A DNA stretch of 25,064 nt from Elysia marginata (taxonomy: Eukaryota; Mollusca; Gastropoda; Plakobranchidae). The stretch spans positions 188,284-213,347 of the forward strand of contig BMAT01005369.1 in the NCBI GenBank assembly GCA_019649035.1, given 5' to 3'. The position numbers were made by a program, and so were the translations under genes. Below, in pieces: positions 12,650 through 21,719 of the stretch. The notes below the pieces were generated by a model, which saw nothing but the letters and a program-made list of their open reading frames with translations, made no database searches and was not told the DNA's origin. How positions within the stretch are numbered: the first letter of the stretch is position 1; every line of letters starts with the position of its first letter.

Positions 12650-13060
12650 AAGTTTAGTATGTGCACCATAGAAAATATGCGTTGTCTACTCTTCCTTAAA
12701 TTGATTTCTATTTGCTTTTTACTTACTTTCCTTTAAAAGTTGTGTAACACTAGTGTAACGAATTGTAAGTTAAATCTGGATATACAGATAAAAGCTTGCT
12801 AGATACATACATACTTAGACGCATAGTACATTTGGGAATAAAAAGATCATTTTTCTTAACTATATTCGGCAACTAGAAAGTAGTAAAAATATCATGGCTA
12901 TTTCATGTACTCTTAATAATTATCTCTTCATAGTAAAATAAACATCTTGCTGTAAAGTGAAATTATATGACCTCTTGCATGCGCATTCCAACATACTTAT
13001 GTCAAATGGTCCTTAAAAACTCGTGATCTGGCATCTAAATGAAGTGTTTTATGAATGTTT
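12650..13060. other. Upstream region of the first peptide gene, nothing specific seen
   Basis: AT-rich sequence before the TATA box at 13067. It presumably holds regulatory DNA of the gene, but I can identify no binding site. Confidence 0.4.
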
Positions 13061-13066
13061 TACGTG

Positions 13067-13074
13067 TATATAAG
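13067..13074 (+). promoter_or_regulatory. TATA box of peptide gene 1
   Basis: TATATAAG lies 98 nt before the ATG at 13165. Transcription would start at about 13090-13100, giving a 5' leader of roughly 65-75 nt with no upstream ATG. The gene 2 promoter has TATAAAAG at almost the same spacing (95 nt), and 14 of the first 19 positions from the TATA box match between the two copies, which supports both as real core promoters. Confidence 0.75.
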
Positions 13075-13164
13075 CAGGAAACATTTCAAACTACAACGTT
13101 CTCCTTTAAAACCAAAAAAAACTGACTTGTCTTTGGACAGACAGTGATAGCTACCAACATCATC

Positions 13165-13906
13165 ATGAAGGGTAAGTATTGACAGATTATACAACAAATA
13201 CAGACAAACTGGTGAGAGGCATTAACGTGGTTTTTCACTTCTTCTGCTTTTCTGTTGTTAAGATGTCTGATTTATATATAAAATATCTAAAAACATTATT
13301 AATTTAATTACGCGTAGGCATTTTTAAACATGACTTATGTATGAATAATATCCATAAGAAAAAGCGATTGGAACAACCTCATACTTCTAATGATAATCTA
13401 CGAAGAACGATTCAGGCCTATTGTACACCATTTAAATAGAGCATCAGCTGTATGAAAATATATTCACATTGCAGTGCAAGTAAAATGCGGAAACTGAGTA
13501 TTATTGGGGAGGTTTTTATTGACCTCAAAACTATGATAACACTCATTATTTAATTTTACTTGTATATCAATATATCTTCTTTCTGAGTTTTTGTTATTTA
13601 TGTCAATTGAAACCTGCCCTAATTATTAGACTAGGCATTTGCCTAGGTTGAATTAAAAACAAAACAACAAAGTTTTGTGTCTTTTCACCAGTCATCGTCG
13701 CCGTACTCTGCCTGGCTCTGTTTGTTGCCGTGGCTTCTGCCGAGGACAACCCACTTCTGGCCGGATGTCAACAGGGCTGTAGTCAACAATGTGACATCCA
13801 GAAATACCTTGATGAGCAGTTTGCCCAGTTTCTGGGAGATATCATCACAACTCTGGATACATTGTGTCACCAGACCTGTGGACTCGTCTGTGGACTCTTT
13901 GGTTAA
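13165..13906 (+). CDS. Secreted six-cysteine hairpin-like peptide precursor, copy 1 (two exons)
   Basis: Exon 1 carries only 7 coding bases (13165-13171, ATG AAG G) before a GTAAGT donor. After a 520-nt phase-1 intron, the acceptor AG at 13690-13691 opens exon 2 (13692-13906, ending TAA). The product has 73 residues. Residues 1-19 form a classic signal peptide with a hydrophobic core and an Ala-Ser-Ala cleavage site. The predicted mature peptide (20-73, 54 residues) has cysteines at 28, 32, 36 and 61, 65, 69, that is C-x3-C-x3-C-x24-C-x3-C-x3-C. The i, i+4, i+8 spacing puts three cysteines on one face of each of two helices, suggesting an antiparallel hairpin with a three-rung disulfide ladder; this fold is inference. 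The mature part has seven acidic residues, one Lys and no Arg, and no dibasic processing site, so it is not a typical cationic antimicrobial peptide. Exon 2 is clearly richer in GC than its surroundings. The family is not recognised; a pheromone, mucus, defence or venom-like role are all possible. The convergent copy at 22.8-24.4 kb encodes the same mature peptide. Confidence 0.9.
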
Positions 13907-14093
13907 AAAAAAACTTGCTATATCAAGACTTGAATGAATTTGACAGTTTCTCCAAAATGTTTAAGAAAGAAAAGCTAAGTTACCAATAACTGTGATACAT
14001 CTCCAAAAGACAATGGATCCGACCTTTCATTTGTTTAGATGTACTTTTAAGATATAGATCTGATGCAGTAATCTTTGGTGATCAATTAGCTAA

Positions 14094-14099
14094 ATTAAA
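14094..14099 (+). terminator. Probable polyadenylation signal of peptide gene 1
   Basis: ATTAAA lies 188 nt after the stop codon and is followed by a T-rich stretch (14118-14140), as expected around a cleavage site. A canonical AATAAA at 14333-14338 is a more distal alternative. Gene 2 has its candidate signal about 200 nt after its stop, a similar distance. Confidence 0.55.
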
Positions 14100-14139
14100 G
14101 ATATCAATCCTACCTCAGATTTTCTCTATTCTCTTTTTT

Positions 14140-14450
14140 GCTGCATCGTAGCTTTGAAAGAAGATTACCGTCTTGTTTCAAATGTGTTTCAAATGTTCGA
14201 AATACAATTTTTAAAGACAGGCCATATTGAAGAATGATTGTATGCTAAAACGGAAAATTTTAGAGAAAAAACATCGTAATTGACGATAAAATCACACACA
14301 CAAACCCACATAATTTTTTCTTCTTTGTTTAAAATAAATAGTATTATTACGAAAAAAGTTGCGTTTGAGAAACAAGGACGCACATGATCAAAACTATAAC
14401 TGTTTCATTTGCAGACGAAATTTCATTTTGTCTTGTACGAAACAGAACGT
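14140..14450. other. Intergenic, nothing recognised
   Basis: AT-rich spacer between the 3' end of peptide gene 1 and the hairpin. It contains the alternative AATAAA at 14333 and a short CA-rich run near 14294-14308. Confidence 0.5.
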
Positions 14451-14547
14451 ATGCGTATATCAATGGCAGGCACATCGAACTTCTCATGTTAACATAGATA
14501 AAGAAGCCACATCAGAGGTTTGATGTACCTGCCATCGATATGTATGT
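14451..14547 (+). ncRNA. Long bulge-free hairpin, candidate microRNA precursor or foldback element
   Basis: Positions 14451-14489 face 14509-14547 in perfect register (each pair sums to 28998) around a 19-nt loop. Of 39 opposed positions, 35 pair (29 Watson-Crick and 6 G-U by my count) and four do not (14454/14544, 14462/14536, 14471/14527, 14485/14513). There is no bulge. The best arm contains CAATGGCAGGCACATC on the 5' side and GATGTACCTGCCATCG on the 3' side. Length, loop size and a UGU at the apical end fit an animal pre-miRNA on either strand. I know no microRNA seed matching these arms. A miniature inverted-repeat transposon or other foldback is the main alternative, and expression is unknown. 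Confidence 0.5.
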
Positions 14548-14549
14548 TG

Positions 14550-15015
14550 ATATTTTCTTGAGACCATTAATTTGATGAAACGCATTTAACGACGTCCCGT
14601 TTGTAATTATTTTATAAAAAAATATATTTACAAATTTTTGTTTTTTAAATTTGTATTATCAGGCGCCAGGCGATGTGAACTTGCGGAACCGCCCACAGCA
14701 CAATAATGTTTTGCCATATCATCGCCACAGTGCGTTTCCCACTATCCCCTTATGTTTTATCAGCTCACGTTAAAAAATGCGCTATACGAAAAAAGATATT
14801 TTAGTATATCTAACACTTTTGATTCGAAGGTGCATATCAAAGTTTATGTAAAGAACTAATAACTTTGAGTCAATTAAAAATGCTTTAAAAATACAAGAAG
14901 AACGCTATGTTCATGAGGTTACCACAACTGTGTTGTTTTTATTTTGATCATATAGGGCCAGTACACAGACTTGCAACATGCAACTACGTACCATAACATA
15001 TAGAAATGATTAAAC
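14550..15015. other. Intergenic, nothing recognised
   Basis: AT-rich sequence with no gene. It may hold the unrecognisable 5' portion of the Penelope-like relic that becomes readable at about 15020. Confidence 0.5.
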
Positions 15016-15019
15016 AAAA

Positions 15020-15930
15020 GATCTGGAGTTTTAAAGAAAATTGACTTATACTATCCCAAAGTTAACAAGAAAGTTGCAGATTTCCTTGATGTAACCCTCT
15101 AGCTGATAAACGATCTGTACAACTGTTACAGAAAAAACTAAAAGCAGCAGAACACCCATCCCTTTGTCATTACCAACATCTGGCCACAGGCAAACACAGC
15201 CAATTGAGCGCTAACTAAAACTAAAGTTACAATATATGACTATGTCATTCTTATGATAGTGTATGCAATATATTTAAAGAAGCTATAACAAAACGCAGCC
15301 CTCTAGTTTGCAAAACCAACATTGACAAAGACCTTTCCAACGACCAAGAAAAAAGAGAAGAAACTAAGTTAAATGGTACATTACAATATACAGCAGCAAT
15401 GTGACCACTTTTCCCAGTAAATCGACAAGAAACTCTCAAGAGTCAAAAAAGAGTCAAAAATATGATTACAATCATAATTAGCTACAACTGCATGACAAAC
15501 TTTTCACAAGCCATATTGAACTTTGACAAACGTCTGTTACAAGAACATTCAGCGGATGTATCATCAACAACAAAAATAACACATAAAAAACCAATACAAT
15601 TTTGTCACAGCAAGAATAGCCATTAATGCTCATTGAATTGCAAAAAAATGTAATGCTTTTTGAGGTGCATAGCGGGCATTGCCATGGTGACATAAACGAC
15701 AAAAAAACAAACTCTATGTCTACACAGGGCTCATAGGTATCAGGTTCACCTTGCAGTATAATCGACGCAAATCAAATTTCAAATAAGAACCTAAACAAAT
15801 TCACCATCCAAACTCAACAAGCACAACTTGAAATTTAAACGAACAACATAAGATATAAAAACAACTGCGAGTGCTGTTCCAATAGTCAAGAGAAAACGGC
15901 CATTACTCAAACAGTTTTGTCATCACTTAC
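15020..15930 (+). mobile_element. Penelope-like retroelement relic B
   Basis: Broken plus-strand frames again follow the carboxy-terminal half of a Penelope-like protein. At 15061-15102 the frame reads VNKKVADFLDVTL up to a stop, matching the conserved N-x-K-x-V-x-FLDVTL motif near the end of the reverse transcriptase, followed by a LINDLYNCYRK segment. A Cys/His cluster appears at about 15595-15650 (FCHSKNSH, then Cys-Ser-Leu-Asn-Cys), like the zinc-binding linker. At 15712-15777 LYVYTGLIGIRFTLQYNR resembles the GIY-YIG nuclease core, followed by an NKHNLKFK segment near 15818. Several stops and frame changes show it is dead. Order, orientation and preserved portion are the same as in relic A, consistent with 5' truncation on insertion. 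The two differ enough to be separate old insertions rather than a recent duplication. Confidence 0.75.
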
Positions 15931-15934
15931 TTAA

Positions 15935-16490
15935 ACATTTGACACAAGAAGATTAACTTCATTGTGTTGCTTTGCAAAGTGATCCCAAATGAACAGTAAT
16001 ATGCTTTTTTATTGTGATGGCGTTAAGGTAGCAACATACCATATTTTACTCAGAAATATTAAAATGCGTTTTGGTGTTTTTGCTTAGGTAAACCATTTTT
16101 CTTTGAGGAACAGTTTTCTAATCATTATAATATCAAATATATGACTAGTACGATACAATTTTTCTGAGGAACCATCAACATAAATTTGGATAGCAGCCAG
16201 TTGAGTAATGTGGTTGCCATGCAATTATTTCATAAATTTTCAAGGCGATCCTTAATAAAACAAGCTCCAAATGTCCCAGGCAAAAAGAAACTTAAAATAA
16301 CTTTAAAAAGCGAGATTAAACCAAGTGAAGCCACTGCCAATCACCTAAACAAAAAATCTGCTTTCAAGTTTCACAAGCAATGTAATCAAAAACATTTGTC
16401 TAGATCTTAAATTTTCTGCCCTAAATCTCTCAAAAACTAAATGGCATATAATTTTACAATCTATTCTAAAGACAATCTAAAGACAGTGTT
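15935..16490. other. Unassigned stretch before the Mutator-like relic
   Basis: A 74-codon plus-strand frame (16186-16410), Lys/Ser-rich, has no domain I can name. It may be part of the 5' region of the Mutator-like element or chance. A terminal inverted repeat for that element would be expected here, but none was found by eye. Confidence 0.4.
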
Positions 16491-16494
16491 GAAA

Positions 16495-18304
16495 ATGGGA
16501 AGCAAATATAACAAAGGTACATCCTAGAAAACGTAGGTTTAAAGGTAACCGATTCCCGACGAAATCAAAAGGTGCAAACATGCACAAACTAGTGAACACC
16601 AAATTTCAATACTACTCCTGGTGGCAGCATTTTAACCTCAGCAAAGCATTTGAGTGCCTTTCAAGTTTCTTAAGAGACTCCAGATGGCAGCACAAACAAC
16701 TGTTTTAACTTCCAAGTATTGCATAACCTTTCAGTAATTTCATGAGGTGTTATGAGTGTGCTAATTTCACTCTTGGGTGAGAGCAATCAAGGTTTCTGTC
16801 ATGAAGCGTGCGTTTTCTACACAAGCTGTAGTTATAGACCACCCCAAAAACACCTCATCTTGTAGAAGTGCATCCTACCCATCCTAGATTTAAAGCTAAG
16901 GAAACCAATGTGAGAATGGCAACCGCCGTTATATCCATAGGCAAAGGGCCTAGTGCTCTCGAATATTTCTCACAATATGTCAATTCACCTGCCCCAATGA
17001 ACCAGAAAGCAGAGAGATCGATTTTCCTAACATTGCAAACTTATTCAAAACAGACAGCAGATGAAAGTATAAAAAAGCTGCAGAAGAAGATAAAGAGCTG
17101 AAGAGAATTTTTGAGTATGATGATGTTGATATAGCTATCGTGGAATACCCTGTGTCTTGAGGTGAGACGTGGCAGAGAAGAGGACAATGGTGTCGTTACA
17201 ACGCTGTCTGTAAACACATGCAAACGCCTTGATGTAGAAACATTGGCTAATGCTTGTAAAGCCTGCATTGTATGGGAAGAAAAAAAGGACAAGAAACCAG
17301 AGTTATACAACAAATGGAAGCATGTTCATAAATATAGACTCAATCATACAGGATCCGCAGCACCAATGGGATCAATAGATTACGCTGGAATTTTTGAAAG
17401 ATTTAAAGAAAAAAAAAGAAATGTAAAATATTCTTAATATTTAGGAGATGGTGACAAGTCTGCTTTAAAAAAAGAATTGATTCAAAGCCTTATGGAGACA
17501 AAATAGAAATAACAAAATTGGAATGCGTAGGTCATGTACAAAAGAGAGTAAGTACAAGATTGAGGGGCCTGAAGACAAAATATAAAGATAAAAAACTTAG
17601 GAGATGGGTAAAGCATTTGAAGATATAGATCTGGAAGACTGACAGATAAAAGATGGATGCTTTGCAATAATACTACGGTTTCGCGATTCCGCAGGGTAAA
17701 GGAAATTCGGAAAATATGACTGCGGCTGTCAAGGCAGTTCTCCCTTATATGGCCTCGACAGCAGGCAATCCTTCTCACCAATTGAGTGCGAACACTACTG
17801 GGACTTGGTGTAGTCATAAAGAGGACCCTTATAATAAAAGGACCCTTAAACGTATAAACATGATAATAGATTGCCTCAAGCTATTGTAAATGTTGCGAAC
17901 TTAAATTTGAAGATTTTTCAAAAGAATAGTTACTGCGCAAATGCTTACATGGAAAAACACAAAACGGCAATGAATGCATCTATAAACGCATTTGATAGAG
18001 ATGTAGTAAAGAAATTTATTGGTCAGAGTAATTGTAGAAGAACCTGTTTGTTCTGCAGTAAGTTACTTTAATGATGGCAACAAATCAGTTAAAAAACCTT
18101 AGAGAAACTAGGCATAAAAGCAGGACATCGCACTGAAAGTAAAACAAGGAGTAATCGCGAGATGGGCGAAGACTTCCCTTCGCGTCAATTAAAGCTTCAG
18201 ATAAAGCAAAATAGAGCAGAAAGAAGCTCAGAGTCAAAAGAAAAGGATTTCAAGACAAAAATGCAGCAGCAAAAGGGGATACCTATACTCCTGGGTGCCA
18301 ATAG
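16495..18304 (+). pseudogene. Mutator-like (MULE) transposase pseudogene
   Basis: Fragments in shifting frames follow the whole length of the invertebrate Mutator-like transposase family as I know it. KRRFKGNRF (about 16529-16555) is the usual amino-terminal motif. A Cys-containing zinc-finger-like segment ending VFYTSCSY lies near 16790-16840, and RMATAVISIGKGPSALEYFS at about 16913-16972. GETWQRRG (17161-17184) marks the first catalytic region. The frame shifts to NGVVTTLSVNTCKRLD at 17187. Then come HTGSAAPMGSIDYAGIFERF, YLGDGDKSAL (17438-17467) with the GDGD motif, and LECVGHVQKRVSTRLRGLK (from about 17518). DALQ-stop-YYGFAIPQGKGNSENM follows at about 17656, SYFNDGNKSVK at about 18065, and a terminal YTPG before the stop at 18302-18304. 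At least three frameshifts and many stops destroy the frame, and the first catalytic Asp of the expected DGTW is replaced. Non-functional. Confidence 0.88.
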
Positions 18305-18900
18305 GAGGCAGCAAGCGAGCAAAATCTATTTTAAAATTTTTCAGTCTTTTTTTTTCTCAAAAAGTGAATTTGAGGCCCAGTCAACTACGAGGTTATATCA
18401 GAGACGGCGCTTGGGATAATAGAAGCGTGCTGCCACACTGTGATGTAAGGAGCGCTTGTGTACACCACACCCAGTGACATTATCTTGAGACCGTGCCGAC
18501 CAGGCCCTCTTTTCGGGAGTCCAGGTTGCTTTTTGGCGAATTCCATTTCTTAGCCGCAATGGCTATTGACGCATCTGTATATCTATTTTGGTAGCCATAT
18601 CATTGTTTTTGAAAGGTTTTTGAACGACTGCATCGATTTAAATGAGGTTTTCAATTAAAAAAATACTTTGAATGTGCTGGAGTGCGCGTAAAAATGTCAA
18701 TTTCCCGTTTTTGAGATCGAAAGCGAAAGCCAATCATAATAAAACGCTCCAACCCTTAAAGGTGTTCAGTCTCAGATTTTTTACGTTCAGTGAGAAGGAA
18801 AAAAGATATTTCTTGATTTGATGTGAATATTAGAATGCTGTCCGTCTTCTGGGATAACAACCAGGCCTACTTTTCATTGCAATAGTTTCGAAGAAGTAAA
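18305..18900 (+). other. Probable 3' non-coding part of the Mutator-like element
   Basis: The sequence right after the transposase stop has no coding potential. The stretch around 18620-18740 (AACGACTGCATCGATTTAAA and onward) looks like the non-coding tail that follows the stop in related elements, but this rests on memory and no inverted terminal repeat was matched to the 5' side. Confidence 0.35.
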
Positions 18901-18904
18901 AATC

Positions 18905-19545
18905 AAAATATCGCGAAATTTAGTTGTGGTTAGACCTAGATCTTAGACTCTAGCTTGATCCTTTTCTTGCTTACCATTTGTCCTTTTCCCTTCTTTCCAA
19001 TCTTAAACTGCACTGAAAACGAAGTGGTTATGTACAGTACGTTACTCAGTGAAATAATTCATTGAAATTCGCTTCTATTGAATTGTTTTTCTGTCTGCAA
19101 AGAAAATATGAAATAAAACTTCTCAGTTCTCAGTTTGGATTTGAAGACAAGGTATATCATGCCACATGCAAAAGTAAAGTTGATCTAGGCCAAGACCCTA
19201 TTTTTAAAATATTTTTTTACCAATTCTAGACAGTTCAAGGTAGACAATAAAAAAACTGAAAATGGTCTTCTGCATTGTGTGAACATTGTGTCTTTATCAA
19301 TGTCATTATTTCTCGAAAGAGAAGCAGTTCATATGCAGCTAGAACAAGAGAAAAAAATAGTGGATATCAAAATCAAATACAATCTGAGGAAGTGGTAGAC
19401 GCAGCAGTGTGCAGCTAATAAAAGCATTTCTTTACAATGCGCATTTATTTGGATCTAAATGCTACATTGGGGAACTGAGCACACAGCAAGCACATTGTCT
19501 TTACTAATGAGCCGAGCGGTTTATGCCATGGCAATGAGTTGAGTT
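18905..19545. other. Unassigned, possibly 5' Helitron remains
   Basis: No gene recognised. The last 200 bases may belong to the decayed protein upstream of the Helitron fragment at 19549, but no motif is legible. Confidence 0.4.
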
Positions 19546-19548
19546 GAG

Positions 19549-19960
19549 GTGTGCTATAGATTTGCCCGCAACTGTTATGATTCATACGTCATAGTAATCA
19601 GTGAGAATGCTAGACCCTGTAGAGAACACGAAAGACGATACAATTCATCAACCTCAAATGACATAGCCGTTCTGGTGCCAAATGACCATGTAAGACATAG
19701 AGATATTGTTTTGCACACAAGAAGCAATGAGGGTAGACGCATCAGTGAATTACACTAAGCTTATGAGCCTCTTCAAGATCCCATACGATTTCGGTTTGGT
19801 ACAGATGTTTGGAGTTTTTTTTTAAAACTTTCAAGCACACATAAAATTTATGAATTTCACTACTATGGCTTGCATTTCTCGACAAGTAGGTTACATGCTG
19901 TTGACCAGAAAATTTTTGCAACAGTTCATTGTGGACGCCTACGCTAGAATTTATTGTGGT
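19549..19960 (+). mobile_element. Helitron relic (helicase-like amino-terminal domain)
   Basis: The first frame carries, in order, EHERRYNSSTSNDIAVLVP, HRDIVLHTR and RRISELH-stop-AYEPLQDPIRF. These match the conserved run of the Helitron helicase-like (Rep-associated) domain: EH-x-RRFN, then E/D-x-A-V-L, R-D-I-V-L, RRI-x-E-x-H-x-x-Y-x-x-LQYPI. After a frameshift, QQFIVDAYARI at 19919-19951 matches the family's QxFxVDxYAKIE motif. The in-frame stop at 19756-19758 and the shift before 19919 show it is dead. The Rep catalytic His/Tyr motifs and the helicase are absent, and the CTRR end of an intact Helitron was not located. Confidence 0.8.
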
Positions 19961-19964
19961 CGTC

Positions 19965-20395
19965 TTCAGTACTAAAGACACCAGCAGAAGAACGAGTACT
20001 CGGTTTTTTCAGCCTAAGGAAGGACAACTTTTGATCCCAAAAACACTGTTGCTTTTAATTCGGATACCGACCTTCGCACTGTTTGTGGCATGCAAAGACG
20101 AAATTTTCCAAGTTCAAGTTAGCTAGTCATATAATTGTTTCTAAGTTATAGCCATGAATCTGCGTTTATCCCAGGCAGTCAAATTGAAATAATTTTTTAC
20201 CATTCCTACTAGGCCTCACAACATACTTCATCTCCAACTCATAATTCTTCATTTTCAAAGCGGTCCATTTTAAAACGGCAATTTAGACTTTTTCCAAAAT
20301 GTTGTCTTTCCAGGAATTTTAGGAATCCACATAGCACCAACTTTTTATTATCCAAATATGTAATTAACAAATTTATAGGCAGTGCTTTCTCGAAG
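19965..20395. other. Spacer between relics, nothing recognised
   Basis: No gene or repeat identified. The 65-codon frame at 19929-20126 is an out-of-frame shadow continuing from the Helitron remnant. Confidence 0.45.
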
Positions 20396-20397
20396 AC

Positions 20398-20480
20398 TAA
20401 ACGTCGAACTGCTGAAAGCAGAACTCAAACCACAGACCTCTCGGCCGAAAGCCCCTTCTTCTACCACTCCAGTCAACTAA
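20398..20480 (-). repeat. tRNA-derived SINE head (relic)
   Basis: On the minus strand, TGGAGTGGTAGA (20471-20460) resembles an RNA polymerase III A box and GGTTTGAGTTC (20431-20421) a B box (consensus GGTTCGANTCC). Their starts are 40 nt apart, close to real tRNA spacing. The sequence between them, GGGGCTTTCGGCCGAGAGG, could fold like an anticodon arm. It lacks a clean cloverleaf acceptor stem, so it is a decayed SINE or tRNA pseudogene, not a working tRNA. Confidence 0.6.
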
Positions 20481-20484
20481 ATTA

Positions 20485-20875
20485 ACAAGAATTTAGTAGA
20501 GCGTAGGCTCATGACCTTTCAAATATCCTGCCTTACGAGATTATCTTATTTCTGTAACCAGGTCCTTCTAGCTCTTTAGTCAAAACTGTGTATTTTTGTA
20601 AGTATCGGCCAGTCCTATTCTGCTTTCACATGGAACTAATGAATTGAAGATAAACAGATCACGATGTCAGACCTTTATCAGTTAATGCATTTCTCCTTAT
20701 GGCATTGGATTGTTTATCCCATTTTGAGAGATTTGCTGAAATACCCAATCATTCCAGCCACCCAGTAATTCTTTTTATAGATACTTGTAGTGTTTGACGT
20801 CCTTTTCGATTTCTTAGCGCTGCCATTTGCTGAAAATATCAAGAAGTTTGATAGGAGGTGGGTACTGGGTATATC
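20485..20875. other. Spacer, nothing recognised
   Basis: No coding signal. It probably includes the 3' end of the minus-strand non-LTR element whose coding remains begin at about 20880. Confidence 0.45.
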
Positions 20876-20879
20876 TGTA

Positions 20880-21715
20880 CTTTATCTGTGCTTATAATTG
20901 AGGCAAACCCTAGAAGCGTTCTGTTGTACCTCCAGGTTTATCACGCTTGTGACAGCGCTGCTTTGCACGAGCTCGGAAAATGTTCTGCAGTTTGTCTACC
21001 CTGACATAATGAGCATTCAAGATCCTTCTTCTTTCCCCAGCGTTCCAGGTCTGCTCTTGACGGTAGGAGATCCTACACACATCTCATAAGGAAGCTAAGT
21101 CTCAGGTGCTCCATGTGCCAGACGTTCTTCCATGTTCGGAGTCTCTGGATTGAATAATCCCACTTGTTCATAAACGTTGTTGAGGTTTTTGGATTGCCAT
21201 TTAGACTCTTCTGAAATCTTATCTTTGATCATATTTTTTTCCTCTGTGTCCACTATCTTTGACTATCATTTGGCTGTGGATGACTCCAGTAACTGTTATT
21301 TTTGGTAATTTTGAGTTGGGTCAATTCCCTTGTTTAGTTTCGGCTGTTGCTTTCGCTATTTTCCACTTTCTGCTGATTTTTAAGAATGGTAGAACGATTT
21401 TCACCACTGCATCGTCAGAGTCTTCCATTCATTAGACTTATCTGGCTTTGCCGTATTTACACTCATCGAGAATGGATATTGTTTGGGAGTTTTAACTTTG
21501 CCTTCTGACAGTACACTGCCACATCCGAAAGATCTGGTGGAAACTCCAACCATTTTCTTGTGAACTTATTGATATTAGCTTCAATTGATTATACCCTATA
21601 GACGAGGGGTGGCCACAGAAGTTTAGGTATTAGCGTGAACTGAAAGTACCACACCTTGAGCTTTCTTTGAAATACGCATTTGTTTAATGGCTAGGAGGCC
21701 TTCAGAAGAGAGCTC
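20880..21715 (-). mobile_element. Non-LTR retrotransposon relic: reverse transcriptase carboxy-terminus
   Basis: Read on the minus strand, the frame from 21664 gives KLKVWYFQFTLIPKLLWP, then VYRV-stop-SIEANINKFTRKWLEFP (to about 21545), then DLSDVAVYCQKAKLKLP. This is the well-known region after the catalytic core in endonuclease/reverse transcriptase proteins of molluscs and other invertebrates. Further on, SEESKWQSKNLNNVY and, after a frameshift, LSFLMRCV-stop-DLLPSRADLERWG precede a zinc-knuckle-like CSLCQGRQTAEHFPSSC (21015-20965; C-x2-C-x7-H-x4-C), then KAALSQ. Multiple stops and shifts make it dead. The 5' catalytic part is absent, as in typical 5'-truncated copies. Confidence 0.85.
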
Positions 21716-21719
21716 CATT

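Noticed and set aside
13685-13870. Minus-strand frame opposite exon 2 of gene 1, and its counterpart at 22842-23024 plus
   Set aside because: Antisense shadows of the peptide genes. They are similar to each other only because the sense exons are.
16186-16410. 74-codon Lys/Ser-rich plus-strand frame
   Set aside because: Could belong to the 5' part of the Mutator-like element, but no family motif was found and it precedes the usual amino-terminal motif.
17041-17313. 90-codon minus-strand frame
   Set aside because: Lies opposite the Mutator-like pseudogene, whose sense translation explains the sequence.
20398-20480. Functional tRNA gene on the minus strand
   Set aside because: A- and B-box-like elements are present, but there is no complete acceptor stem or clean cloverleaf, so SINE or pseudogene is more likely.
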